A stretch of DNA of 64,000 nucleotides from Flexivirga meconopsidis (GCF_026162425.1 NZ_JAOBQJ010000002.1:620001-684000), one strand, 5' to 3'. Shown: positions 54,096 through 63,185, counted from the first letter of the stretch. The notes: generated by a model from the letters alone, not told the origin. Numbers and translations are program-made.

Positions 54096-55813
54096 CGAGC
54101 CGCCTGTACGTCGGAGATTGCGCTCGCGAGCGCGGCCGGTTCGGTGACCGGCGCGGCCTGGTCGAGCACGTCCTCGAACCGGGCGCGTTCGGCGCCATAC
54201 AGCTCGTCGGCGAGTTCGAGCAGGCGCGTGCGAGCTCGGGCGGCCAGCGAACGCACCGCCTGGTCGCCGAAGACTGCTTCGAGCAGTCGCTGGGCCAGGA
54301 TCGCCGAACCGCCGGCGATGCCGATCTCGGCGCCGGTGAGGCCGGCGGTGGCGGAGAAGACCACCAGCATCAGCAGCACCGAGATGCCGTTGACCCCGAA
54401 CGCGAGGAAGCGGGCAGTGGTGCGTTTATTGCCGGCTTCCTCGCGCACCATCGCCATCACGTCGTCCTGCCACATGCGCACGAGCTTCTCGGAGCGAGCG
54501 TGGAAATCGGTTGACACGTCTGCGAGTTCGGGATGCGCTTCGATGATCGGTGCGCCACCGGGCAGGCTGCGCCAGGCACGGCTCACGGTGATCGCCGCGG
54601 TTTCGCCGTGCGCCTGGAGCAGCGCGGCGACACCGCTCTGCAGCGCCTCGCCGAGCTCGTTCGCGGGCTGCTGGCGGCCGCGGCCGCGAAGCACGGCGAC
54701 GACACGGTCGCGCATCCGTCCGACGCCCGCTTCGAGCTGCCGGAAGAGTTCTCCGGTGCCGACGAATTCCTGCCAGCGCGCAAGCACTTCGCCACGCAAC
54801 AAGGATCCGTCCCGCATGCCTTCCTCGACGCCGGACCGTGCCGTCGCGTAACCGTCGAGCGCCGCCGTGTGCAGCGCCCCACGGGCGTCGGTCTGCTCCT
54901 GAGCGGCGTTGCCGAGCGCGCGGGCTCGGCCGTCGAGCGAGTCAAGAGCTCCCTGCAGGGTTCGTCGTATGACGATGCTGCGCGCGTGCGCGTCGGCCGC
55001 GAGCGAGCGCAGCCAGCCGTTGATCCGCTCGACTTCACTGGGCGGGAGCAGCCCGTCCTCGGTCAGCGTCGCCTCGGCAATCGCGAAAACCGGCGACTGA
55101 CCGAGCCCCTGCTCCATCAGCATCCCGGCCAGGTCGGCCCGCACTTCCTCCATCGCGTCGAGCGGCACCCGGTCGAGGACGACCGCGACGGAGGTGCCGC
55201 GGCGGATCGCCTGCTGCAGCAGGTCCCAGGGGACCGCATCGGCATACCGCACGGCCGTGGTGACGAACAGCCACAGATCCGCCGCGGACAGCAGCTGTCG
55301 GGCGAGGTCCCGGTTGGCGGACACCACCGAGTCGATGTCGGGTGCGTCGAGCAGTGCCAGGCCCTGGGGTACGCCGGTGCTCGCGACGAGCCGGAGCGTG
55401 TTGGGGTCGCCGGTCTCGGGCGAGGCACCGGTCAGTCGCGCGAGGCCGGGCAGCACCCGCGTGCCGGTGAACCACCGCTCGTCGGCCGGGTTGTGGATCA
55501 GCGTCGACGCGCGGGTGGTCGGGCGCAGCACGCCGCTGCGGGTGACCACCGTGCCGACCAACGAGTTGACCAGGGTGGACTTGCCGGCACCGGTCGAGCC
55601 GCCGACGACGCTCAGCAGCGGCGCGTCGAGGGCGGTGACCCGCGGAATGATGTAGTCGTCGAGCTGGGCGAGGAGTTCGGCGCGCTCACGCCGAGCCTGG
55701 TCGACCGCCGGCAGGTCCAGCGGGAGCGCCGTCGCGTCCACGCCACGACGCAGCGATTGCAGCGCGGTGAGTAGGCGTTCGCCCTCGACGTCGTCGGACA
55801 CAGGGCACAGCAT
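54092..55813 (-). CDS. Dynamin-like GTPase, first of pair
   Basis: 573 residues. G1 is GGSTGAGKS (71-79), G3 LLDAPDID and G4-like VLDR; a long helical stalk-like region follows (about 230-450), then a hydrophobic pair near 460-510 (FLAFGVNGISVLLMLVVFSATAGL) and a helical C-terminus. The start is ATG 55813; GTG 55801 is possible. Similar in layout to the paired bacterial dynamins, but the two members are clearly different proteins. Confidence 0.8.
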   Translation of the reverse strand: MLCPVSDDVEGERLLTALQSLRRGVDATALPLDLPAVDQARRERAELLAQLDDYIIPRVTALDAPLLSVVGGSTGAGKSTLVNSLVGTVVTRSGVLRPTTRASTLIHNPADERWFTGTRVLPGLARLTGASPETGDPNTLRLVASTGVPQGLALLDAPDIDSVVSANRDLARQLLSAADLWLFVTTAVRYADAVPWDLLQQAIRRGTSVAVVLDRVPLDAMEEVRADLAGMLMEQGLGQSPVFAIAEATLTEDGLLPPSEVERINGWLRSLAADAHARSIVIRRTLQGALDSLDGRARALGNAAQEQTDARGALHTAALDGYATARSGVEEGMRDGSLLRGEVLARWQEFVGTGELFRQLEAGVGRMRDRVVAVLRGRGRQQPANELGEALQSGVAALLQAHGETAAITVSRAWRSLPGGAPIIEAHPELADVSTDFHARSEKLVRMWQDDVMAMVREEAGNKRTTARFLAFGVNGISVLLMLVVFSATAGLTGAEIGIAGGSAILAQRLLEAVFGDQAVRSLAARARTRLLELADELYGAERARFEDVLDQAAPVTEPAALASAISDVQAAR

Positions 55814-55879
55814 TTCGTGTCAGCGCCCCCGACTCAACTTCCGGGGCATCCCCGCGCGCCTTTTACACTTGCTAGGCCC

Positions 55880-55956
<77 letters not shown>

Positions 55957-55965
55957 TGTGATGCT

Positions 55966-57141
55966 TCATACCGGCTGCTCCCCGCCTCGGGTGATCCCGC
56001 TGTCGTCGTAGTAGCGGTAGAGCGCGGTGCCGAGGAACTGCGCACGTCGGCGGCCGACCAGTTGCAGCAGCTCGTGCTCGGCCTGCACGGTCTTGGGGTC
56101 GGTCTGGCCGCGGTCGAGCCGGGCGCGGATCATCGCCAGCTCGCTGCCGGCATCCTGGAACTCCCGCATTTCACGCTGCGCGCGCTTGCCGCCGTGTCGT
56201 TCGGCCCAGGCGACCGCGTAGCGGCGTTCCTTGACCGAGGCGAGCATCGTGACCTCCTGCGCGGACAGCAGGCCGGGGCCGACATACCGACCGAGCTCGA
56301 CCGCGATCGTGCGGCCCTCGTGCCGTCGCGCGAGCACGACGAGCGCCACGAATCCGACGAAGAGCGGCACCTGGAGGGCGATGTAGAAGATCAGCCAGCC
56401 GTCCTGGGAGAGCACGGCACCGAGGTTCCACACACAGTGCAGCGCCACCGCGCCACACCAGCCGACGACCGGCGCGACCACCCGCAGCCAGCGGTGCGGG
56501 GTGGTTGCCGCGATGCCGATGCCGATGCCGGTGCACACGGTGAACATCGGGTGCGCGAACGGGCTCATCAGCACGCGCACGATGAAGGTGGCGACCAGAC
56601 CTTTGTCCCCCGAATCGGCATACCCCGCAGCGAGATACACGATGTCCTCGACCGCCGCGAAGCCTGCGGCGGTCAGCCCGGCGTAGACCATGCCGTCGAC
56701 GACACCGTCGATCTCGCGCCGTCGCACCAACAGCAGGATCAGCGGGCCAAGCCCCTTCATCGACTCCTCCACCACCGGCGCCACCCACACCGCGACGCTC
56801 GGCTGCTGATCGCGCAACGGGTCGATCAGGTAGGAGCCGACGTCGTTCAGGATGGCCGCACCCAGGGTCGCGATGCAGGCGCCCCACAGGAACGCAAAGA
56901 TCAGCATCCACGGTGGCTCACGCTCAAAGCGATCGAGCCACAGGAAGACCGGCACCACGACGCCGACGACGATCAGCGACAGCACAAATCCCAAAACTGT
57001 TGCGGTGACGCCCGATTGGCTGCCGATCAGGACGAGCATGACCACGCCGCCGAAGCCGAACACGAGGGCGCCGAGGGCGGCATACAGCCATTTGCGCAGC
57101 AGGGGCCGCCGGTCGGCGCGGGCCTGCATCGTCGGCATCAC
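55966..57141 (-). CDS. PrsW-family intramembrane metalloprotease
   Basis: 391 residues, about eight helices. The family's motifs are seen: VVEESMKGLG (EExxK), GFAAVEDIVY, SPFAHPMFT and LHCVWNLGA, giving the Glu/His zinc-site residues. PrsW proteases cut anti-sigma factors within the membrane. The cytoplasmic C-terminus (about 115 residues) is charged. GTG 57141 follows TAGAGT at 6 nt, so it is probably leaderless and divergent from the leaderless orn. Confidence 0.9.
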   Translation of the reverse strand: MMPTMQARADRRPLLRKWLYAALGALVFGFGGVVMLVLIGSQSGVTATVLGFVLSLIVVGVVVPVFLWLDRFEREPPWMLIFAFLWGACIATLGAAILNDVGSYLIDPLRDQQPSVAVWVAPVVEESMKGLGPLILLLVRRREIDGVVDGMVYAGLTAAGFAAVEDIVYLAAGYADSGDKGLVATFIVRVLMSPFAHPMFTVCTGIGIGIAATTPHRWLRVVAPVVGWCGAVALHCVWNLGAVLSQDGWLIFYIALQVPLFVGFVALVVLARRHEGRTIAVELGRYVGPGLLSAQEVTMLASVKERRYAVAWAERHGGKRAQREMREFQDAGSELAMIRARLDRGQTDPKTVQAEHELLQLVGRRRAQFLGTALYRYYDDSGITRGGEQPV

Positions 57142-57215
57142 CCCGGCACTCTAATGACGGGAGCCCCGCACCCGCACGGTGCGCCGGATGGCGAACATGC
57201 CCCTACAGTGTGCGG

Positions 57216-57830
57216 GTGAGTGAGGACAAGGCACGCAGCGACCGCATCGTTTGGATCGACTGTGAGATGACCGGGTTGAGCCTGACCGACGATGCGCTGA
57301 TCGAGGTCGCCGCGCTGGTCACCGACTTCGAGCTGAACCAGCTCGGCGACGGTGTCGACGTGATCATCAAACCGTCCGACGACGCGCTGGAGCAGATGAA
57401 CGACTTCGTGCGCGACATGCACACCAAAAGCGGTCTGCTGGAAGAGCTTTCGGGCGGCGTCACGATGGAGGAAGCCCAGCGGCAGGTGCTCGACTACGTC
57501 CGTGAGTTCGCTCCGGACGAGGGCCGCTGGCCGCTCGGCGGCAACACCGTCGCGACTGACCGCGGTTTCTTGGCGCGCGACATGCCGGAGCTCGAGTCGC
57601 ACCTGCACTACCGGATCATCGATGTCTCGTCGATCAAGGAGCTGTCCCGGCGCTGGTATCCGCGTGCCTACTTCAACGCCCCCGAGAAGAACGGGGGCCA
57701 CCGCGCGCTGGCCGACATCCGGGAGTCGATCGAGGAGTTGCGCTACTACCGGGAGGCGGTCTTCGTCGCCCCGCCCGGTCCCGACTCGAAGCAGGCCAAG
57801 AAGATCGCCGAGAAGTACAGCGGCGAATAA
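57216..57830 (+). CDS. orn: Oligoribonuclease
   Basis: 204 residues of the DEDDh exonuclease family: IVWIDCEMTGL (D15, E17), the middle Asp in GNTVATDRGFLARDMP, and KNGGHRALADIRESIEELRYYRE with the His/Asp pair. It degrades di- to pentanucleotides, including pGpG. TACAGT stands 6 nt before GTG 57216, favouring this start over GTG 57210. Confidence 0.95.
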   Translation: MSEDKARSDRIVWIDCEMTGLSLTDDALIEVAALVTDFELNQLGDGVDVIIKPSDDALEQMNDFVRDMHTKSGLLEELSGGVTMEEAQRQVLDYVREFAPDEGRWPLGGNTVATDRGFLARDMPELESHLHYRIIDVSSIKELSRRWYPRAYFNAPEKNGGHRALADIRESIEELRYYREAVFVAPPGPDSKQAKKIAEKYSGE

Positions 57831-57855
57831 CGCCTACTGTCCAGCCGCCCTGGTG

Positions 57856-57916
57856 GTGGTCACGACCACTGCTCCGGAGCAGGTACGATAGTCGGCGTTG
57901 CCTCCCGCCGGAGGCA
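57856..57916 (+). terminator. Three successive hairpins between orn and tRNA-His
   Basis: GTGGT/ACCAC (57856-57869), the 14-bp palindrome CTGCTCCGGAGCAG (57869-57882) and TGCCTCC/GGAGGCA (57899-57916). TACGAT (57884-57889) between the second and third is a candidate -10 box for the tRNA, so the last hairpin would lie in its leader. Confidence 0.5.
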
Positions 57917-57921
57917 GCCAT

Positions 57922-57995
57922 GGTGGGTGTAGCTCAGCTGGTAGAGCGTCGCGTTGTGGTCGCGGATGTCGCGGGTTCAAGCCCCGTCACTCACC
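57922..57995 (+). tRNA. tRNA-His (GTG anticodon)
   Basis: GTGGGTG (57923-57929) pairs with CACTCAC (57988-57994), with an extra G at 57922 opposite C 57995 as required for His tRNA. The anticodon loop is TTGTGGT. CCA is not encoded. Confidence 0.93.
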
Positions 57996-58003
57996 CCGGG
58001 AAG

Positions 58004-58034
58004 AGGCCCGGTCGTCGCACAGACGACCGGGCCT
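58004..58034. terminator. Terminator after tRNA-His
   Basis: AGGCCCGGTCGTC / GACGACCGGGCCT, a 13-bp perfect stem with a 5-nt loop followed by TT. It serves the tRNA and the converging ferredoxin-like gene. Confidence 0.85.
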
Positions 58035-58045
58035 TTGCACGTCGG

Positions 58046-58942
58046 TCAGTCCGCCCGCAGCTCCACCAGCGCGAACCCGACCGCCTGCGTCGGCAGCGGC
58101 GCGCGACAGGTGAGCCTGGCCTGCGGCAGCAGGTGCGCCCGCAGCTCGACCTCGATCCGCGCCGGCAGCGGAGGCGCGCAGCGCAAGCTGACCCGCCACT
58201 GCTCCCCGGACCGCACCGCTTCTTCCAGCCGTATGGCGTGCCGGCCCGCGGGACCGAAGCGACGTAGCACCTCGATCACCGCGACCTGGGCGGCCGGGGC
58301 CAGGTCGGCATAGCCGCGCAGGTGATCGGCGGACACCTGACCGCGCAACAGCTCCCGGATGACCTCGACCGCCTGGGCCGGCTCGACCTCGCCGAAGTAG
58401 ACACCGGACGGCAGCGCGAGCAGATTGGCGGCGAAGCGGTCGCCGCCGACATGGCTGCATTCCCAGGCGTTCTCGGGCCACACCTGGCTGAGCGCGCGAG
58501 CGACCGGACGTCCCCGGATCGCGCAGCAGGCGTCGTGCACGCCGTGCGTGCAGACGAGGAAGACCGGCGGCAGATCGCTGCGGCCGGGCGCCTCGGTCGC
58601 CGGCACAATACGCAGCAGGTCCTGGTCCGTGCTCCACGTACCCCATTGCTGCCGGTGGTTGCCGTCCGCGTCATACCGCAGCACTGCCCACCGCAACGGG
58701 CCTTCGGCAACACGGCGGCCATAGCGCCGAATCAGCAACACCCGAGCGCCGATTCGCTGCGCGGCGTGTCTGACCGGTTGGACGATCTCCGGGTCGATCG
58801 GGAGCTCGGCGAAGCCGCCGAACGGCCACGGCCCGTGGTGCTCGATCAGCACCCAGCCGCGCGCCGGAGCCGCCGTGCCGGCCTGGTCGTCACCTCGCCG
58901 GCGCGCCTGCACAGCACACCTGAAATCGCCGGTCTGCGTCAC
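58046..58942 (-). CDS. Sucrase/ferredoxin-like family protein
   Basis: 298 residues. It has the thioredoxin-like [2Fe-2S] family motif VCTHGVHDACCAIRGRPVARAL followed by WECSHVGGDRFAANLLALPSG, with Cys and His residues able to hold an Fe-S cluster. The N-terminal GWVLIEHHGPWP is also typical. The family name is historical and does not imply sucrase activity. GTG 58942 overlaps the stop of the JmjC-type gene (GTGA), so the two are translated together; electron supply to that oxygenase is a hypothesis. Confidence 0.83.
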   Translation of the reverse strand: MTQTGDFRCAVQARRRGDDQAGTAAPARGWVLIEHHGPWPFGGFAELPIDPEIVQPVRHAAQRIGARVLLIRRYGRRVAEGPLRWAVLRYDADGNHRQQWGTWSTDQDLLRIVPATEAPGRSDLPPVFLVCTHGVHDACCAIRGRPVARALSQVWPENAWECSHVGGDRFAANLLALPSGVYFGEVEPAQAVEVIRELLRGQVSADHLRGYADLAPAAQVAVIEVLRRFGPAGRHAIRLEEAVRSGEQWRVSLRCAPPLPARIEVELRAHLLPQARLTCRAPLPTQAVGFALVELRAD

Positions 58943-60144
58943 GGCGCAGCGGGTATGGCGATGCCGGCGCGCAGCAGGCGCCGCGCGAACTCCAGACCGA
59001 GCTCGTCGGCGCTGAAAGCCCCTCCCCCGAGCAGCAATTCGGCTGCCGGCAGGTCATCGGTCGGCAGGTCCAGCCACCCGACCCGCGTGTGCAACCGGGT
59101 GCCGTCCAGCCGGGGCGCAAGGTTGCCGCGCAGGCGCAAGGTCGTCCGTGGGCTCAACGCGTCGAGCGTGGCGAGCTGCTGCAACGGACCGAGCGCGGCG
59201 GGGCGTGCCTGGGTGCCGCGGGTGCGCCGGAAGGCCGGCTCCGGGTCGGCCTGCTCGAGCGCCGCCGCGAGCGCCCGGCGGACCTCGTCGACGACGTCTG
59301 CCGTGCCGTCCACGCCCAGCGGCAGGGAGGCCCGCTGCTCGGGGTCCTGCCGCATCCTGGCCAGCGCGTCCTGCATGAGTTGTTCGGCCACGGCGTATCG
59401 GGTCCAGTTGTGGATGCCGAGGGTGAGGTGGATCGACACCGCTCCCTGTGCCTGCGCGGCGTGCAGCCAGCCGCGCGGCAGGTAAAGGCAGTCGCCGGGC
59501 TGCAGCACGGTGTCGATGACGGGCGGTCGCGTCGCGGCTTCGGCGACGGCGTCTCGGCGGTCGGTCCACGGCTGGTCGCGCAGCGGGTCCGGGTGCACCG
59601 GCTCGTGGATGATCCAGCGCTTGCTGCCCTCGATCTGCAGCACGAAGACGTCGTGCACGTCGTAGTGGTCGTCGAAACCGCGGTTCTGTGGCGGAGTGAC
59701 GTAGGCGTTCGCCTGCACCGGGTGGCCGAGCTCGGTGCCGAGCCGGGCAGTGAAGTCGGTGATCGGCGACCAGGTGCGGTGCAATGCCTGCAGCACGATG
59801 GTCGCGCCGTCGGCGAACTGCCGCCATACGGCGGTGTCGTCGAGCTGGTCGGCGATCGTCGCGCCGACACCGGCGCCGGAGGTGAAGCTGCGCTCGGCCA
59901 GCGTCGACCCGTCCTTGGCCATCCGCAGGAACGGCGTGCGCAGCCCCCGTTCGGAGAGCAACTCGTCGACGGCCGCGGCCGAGAAGAGATCGCGGTAGTC
60001 GTCGGCGTCACGGGTGAGCAGCGCACGCGCTGCCCAATGCTCGTCGGCGAAGGTCGGCAGAGGTATGTCGAACAAGCGAGCCGACGCGACCCCGGCGCCT
60101 GCAGAGGCACCGGGGTCGCGAAGGTCAGAGCGAGAAATGCTCAA
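58939..60144 (-). CDS. JmjC-domain/cupin 2-oxoglutarate oxygenase (ribosomal-oxygenase-like)
   Basis: 401 residues. The iron site is H160-x-D162 (FDDHYDVHDVFVLQIEGSKRW) with the distal histidine in LPRGWLHAAQ, as in bacterial YcfD/ROXA-type hydroxylases; a helical dimerisation region and winged-helix-like C-terminus follow. Such enzymes hydroxylate residues in proteins such as ribosomal protein L16. The start codon is unusual: TTG 60144, overlapping the previous stop as TTGA; no ATG or GTG fits. The substrate is unknown. Confidence 0.83.
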   Translation of the reverse strand: MSISRSDLRDPGASAGAGVASARLFDIPLPTFADEHWAARALLTRDADDYRDLFSAAAVDELLSERGLRTPFLRMAKDGSTLAERSFTSGAGVGATIADQLDDTAVWRQFADGATIVLQALHRTWSPITDFTARLGTELGHPVQANAYVTPPQNRGFDDHYDVHDVFVLQIEGSKRWIIHEPVHPDPLRDQPWTDRRDAVAEAATRPPVIDTVLQPGDCLYLPRGWLHAAQAQGAVSIHLTLGIHNWTRYAVAEQLMQDALARMRQDPEQRASLPLGVDGTADVVDEVRRALAAALEQADPEPAFRRTRGTQARPAALGPLQQLATLDALSPRTTLRLRGNLAPRLDGTRLHTRVGWLDLPTDDLPAAELLLGGGAFSADELGLEFARRLLRAGIAIPAAP

Positions 60145-60572
60145 TTGTTGAAGTCCGAGCCGCCGCCGGCGCCACCGTCGGCACCGCCATCGGCGCCGCC
60201 GTCCTGGCCGGTCGAACCGGCAGCTCCACCGTCGGCCGGGCCCTCACCGGAGCCACCGCCCGCGCCACCGTCGGCGCCGCCGTCCTGGCCGGTCGAACCG
60301 GCAGCTCCGCCGTCGGCGGGTCCTTCGGCACCGCTGTCGGCGCCACCGTCGGCACCACCGTCTCCGCCGGCGCCACCAGCACCGCCGGCCGCGCCGCCAT
60401 CGGCACCGCCGTCCTGCACACCCTGCTGGCCCGAGGCTCCGCCGTCAGCGGGACCCTCCGAGCCACCGAAGCCACCGGAACCGCCGGTGTTGCTGTCCTG
60501 GCCGCCGGAGAGGTTGTCGTTACCCCCGGTCGAACCTTCCTGCCCGAACGAGTCCTGCGTGGAATCAGTCAT
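60141..60572 (-). CDS. Gly/Asp/Ala-rich low-complexity protein
   Basis: 143 residues, over half Gly, Asp and Ala, with no hydrophobic core, signal peptide or membrane segment. EGPADGGAAGSTGQDGG occurs twice, and shorter DGGADGGA blocks recur. It begins MTDSTQDSFGQEGSTGGNDN. AGGAGGA stands right before ATG 60572, so it is expressed. It is the first gene of a coupled trio with the JmjC-type oxygenase and the ferredoxin-like protein. Probably intrinsically disordered; function unknown. It could be the oxygenase's substrate or only a neighbour. Confidence 0.75.
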   Translation of the reverse strand: MTDSTQDSFGQEGSTGGNDNLSGGQDSNTGGSGGFGGSEGPADGGASGQQGVQDGGADGGAAGGAGGAGGDGGADGGADSGAEGPADGGAAGSTGQDGGADGGAGGGSGEGPADGGAAGSTGQDGGADGGADGGAGGGSDFNN

Positions 60573-60718
60573 GCGTCCTCCTGCGAATCTCGTGGTCCAT
60601 CAGGGACCTGTTGGGTGCACTGCGGGCTGTCCACCCGCGGGGGCGCGGCCGATGCCGACGCCACCAACGTGTCTACCCCATCCGCGCCACATCCAAAAGG
60701 GAGCGGGTCCACTCGATT

Positions 60719-62452
60719 TCAATCAGTGGACCGCGGTGGGTGCGCGGCGAACCATTCGTCGCGGCGCCGCTGCTGCTCCTGCTCGGTCTCGGTGCGCAGC
60801 GCGCTCGGCATCGGCGGCTTCTTCACCTTGGGCTTCTTCGGCTCGGGCGGCTTCGGCGGCTCGGCGGCCGCTTTCGCTTGCCGCTCAGCGAGATTCGCGT
60901 CATACGTCGCGCGACGGGCGGTGCGTTCGGCGGCGACCTGATCGCGCTCGGCCGTCTCGGTCGGTGCGTACTGTGCGCGGACCCGGTCAACCGAGGCCCA
61001 ACGCTCCTCACGGGTGATGTGTGACTCGGCGATCTTGCGTGCCTGCGCGGCCTTCTTCTCTCGCTCCTTCGCCGCGGCCTTGGCCTTGGCCTCCTGCCGG
61101 GCGAGCCGATCACGCGCCGCGCGCGACTTCTGTGACTTGATCAGGGCGGCGTCGCGGCGCAGCAGTCGCGCCTCCTCCACTGCCGGCCCCGACTGTGGGT
61201 TGTATGACGTCACGGTGTTTCCCGCCTTTCGGTCGTTGGAGGTGAGCAACGCGCTGCCGGTGCCGCGCGGTGCGCTCGCGTCACGCGGCCCGACGATGCC
61301 GGACTGCTTGTCCCGCACGGCGGTGCTGGCTTCGCCGCTGACCAGCGCGGCATGCCCGGCGGCCAGTGACGCGCGACCGTAACTGGTCGGGTCGCCGGAC
61401 GCCTCCTTCATCGAGGTGAGCCGCAGGTCGTGCGCCGTGTCGAGTGTGGTCGCCGCCTTCAGGTCCTGCCCGGCGAAGCCGGAGTCGTCCTTGGGCGGCA
61501 GCAGGATCATCTCCTCAGCGGGCAGACCGGACTTCAGCTGCCGGGTGCGGATCAGTTCGGCGTCCACCTCGGCCCCGAAGAGCATCGCGATGTTGGTGAT
61601 CCAGAGCCACAGCATGAACATGATCGCGCCCGCGAACGCGCCATACGTCTTCTGGTAGCTGGCGCCCTGGGTGAGTCCGAAGTAGGTGACCAGCGCACCG
61701 GAGGCGACCACCCAGACCACGAAACCGATGAGCGCGCCCCAGGTAAAGATGTCGCGCTTGGTCTTGCGTACGTTCGGGGTCGCCCAATAGAGCATCCCGA
61801 TGATGAAGACCACGATCAGCACGACGAACGGCCACTTGGCGATGTCCCAGATCGTGACCACGTTGCTCGGGATGCCGACCTCGCTCGCGATCGATCGGGC
61901 GACGCTGCCGGTCGTGGTGAGTGCGATCATCACCACGATGATCAGGATCACCTCGATGATCGTGACCAGGTAGAGCGCCGGCCGCAGCTTCCAGACCGGG
62001 CGGCCCTCGGGGACTTCGTAGATCTTGTTGAGCGCGCGGCTGAATCCGCCGACGTACCCCGATGCCGACCAGATCGACAGCAAAATACCGACGACCAGGG
62101 CGATCCCGCCGCCACCCTGGGTGCTGATGTTGCCGATGAAGTCGCGAATCGAGCTGAGCGACTTGTCGTTCGGGTCCTTCCCGGCGATCCCGGCAAGGAT
62201 CTTGACCAGGCTGTCGGTGGTCTCTTTGCCGTTGCCGAAAACGCTGATCAGCGACAGCACCGCGATCAGCCCGGGGAAGAGCGACTGCATCGAGTAATAG
62301 GTCAGCGCTGCCGCCTTGTCGGTGCACTGATCGGTGGAGAACTTGCTGACTGCCCGCTTGAGCGCGACCTTCCAGTCCGGCTTGGCGGGGGCGTCCGGAA
62401 TGTCTTCCTTCGGCCGGTCTACCTCTTCGTCATTGAGTAACAGCAACGACAT
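60719..62452 (-). CDS. YihY/BrkB-family membrane protein with long charged C-terminal tail
   Basis: 577 residues. Residues about 25-305 are a YihY domain: KAALTYYSMQSLFPGLIAVLSL, GGGGIALVVGILLSIWSASGYVGGFSRALNKIYEV, and several helices up to FAGAIMFMLWLWITNIAMLFGAEVDAE. The remaining ~270 residues are hydrophilic and absent from ordinary family members (about 300 residues): first a mixed linker, then an Ala/Lys/Arg/Glu-rich coiled-coil (about 455-545) and a Pro/Lys-rich end (PKPPEPKKPKVKKPP). ATG 62452 has GAGGACA upstream. Transport function is unproven for the family. Confidence 0.85.
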   Translation of the reverse strand: MSLLLLNDEEVDRPKEDIPDAPAKPDWKVALKRAVSKFSTDQCTDKAAALTYYSMQSLFPGLIAVLSLISVFGNGKETTDSLVKILAGIAGKDPNDKSLSSIRDFIGNISTQGGGGIALVVGILLSIWSASGYVGGFSRALNKIYEVPEGRPVWKLRPALYLVTIIEVILIIVVMIALTTTGSVARSIASEVGIPSNVVTIWDIAKWPFVVLIVVFIIGMLYWATPNVRKTKRDIFTWGALIGFVVWVVASGALVTYFGLTQGASYQKTYGAFAGAIMFMLWLWITNIAMLFGAEVDAELIRTRQLKSGLPAEEMILLPPKDDSGFAGQDLKAATTLDTAHDLRLTSMKEASGDPTSYGRASLAAGHAALVSGEASTAVRDKQSGIVGPRDASAPRGTGSALLTSNDRKAGNTVTSYNPQSGPAVEEARLLRRDAALIKSQKSRAARDRLARQEAKAKAAAKEREKKAAQARKIAESHITREERWASVDRVRAQYAPTETAERDQVAAERTARRATYDANLAERQAKAAAEPPKPPEPKKPKVKKPPMPSALRTETEQEQQRRRDEWFAAHPPRSTD

Positions 62453-62567
62453 TCGGATATGTCCTCTTGCAGATCGGGGCTGTAACTTCTGGCACTGACC
62501 CAGCAACTTAGCGCCCGGACTCGCCAAGATGCGAGATCGCGCGCCCACCGCAGTGCAGAATGACGCC

Positions 62568-63185
62568 ATGAGGTGGAGGGGTGGGCTGACGGCCACCGGC
62601 TTGATGGTGGGCGTTGGCTGCGCGCTCGCAGTGGCCGCGACTTCGGCGACGGCAGAGCCTGCCGAACCTTCCTCGAGTTCGTCGTCCAGCTCCGGCAGCT
62701 CGTCATCCAGCAGCAGCACCGGCCCGACCGAGCCGAGCACGCCTCCCCCAACGACGCGCCCACCGACCACCCGGCCGCCCACGACCCGGCCGACGTTGCC
62801 GCCGTGGCAGCCGACGAGCTCCACCCAGACGCCGTTCTCCCCCACCAGCTCGGCACCGACGTACTCCTCGGCGACGTCGTCGGCGCCGCCGCTGCCGACC
62901 TACAGCACGAACACCGCGAGCAGCACGAGCCCGGCAGTGCTTGCACCCACCGGCCAGGTCGCGACGACTACCCCGGACGCTCCATCGACCTCGTCGAGCA
63001 GTCGCGCGAGCAGTTCGTCATCCACGGGGACGCTGTCGTTCAGCCAGTCCACCACTGACCGCCCGTCCGCGTCGGGACGGCCGGTCAGCGGGTCGTCGGA
63101 CACCACGCGCACGGTGATCGTCGCCGGGTCGGTGGTCGTCGCACTGCTCGCCGCGGGTGTCGCCCTGCGCGAGATGCGTCGCTGA
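62568..63185 (+). CDS. Ser/Thr/Pro-rich exported protein with C-terminal membrane anchor
   Basis: 205 residues. Signal peptide about 5-27 (LTATGLMVGVGCALAVAATSATA), then ~140 residues made of Ser runs and Thr-Pro blocks (PPPTTRPPTTRPPTTRPTLPP), then a hydrophobic helix (TVIVAGSVVVALLAAGVAL) and a basic end (REMRR). The layout resembles a wall-spanning stalk anchored in the membrane; there is no LPxTG sortase motif. It is likely glycosylated if exported. The start is ATG 62568. Confidence 0.75.
   Translation: MRWRGGLTATGLMVGVGCALAVAATSATAEPAEPSSSSSSSSGSSSSSSSTGPTEPSTPPPTTRPPTTRPPTTRPTLPPWQPTSSTQTPFSPTSSAPTYSSATSSAPPLPTYSTNTASSTSPAVLAPTGQVATTTPDAPSTSSSSRASSSSSTGTLSFSQSTTDRPSASGRPVSGSSDTTRTVIVAGSVVVALLAAGVALREMRR

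Noticed and set aside
54533-55774. Plus-strand frame opposite the first GTPase gene
   Set aside because: Composition is that of an antisense shadow (Arg/Gly/His-rich); the minus strand carries intact GTPase motifs.
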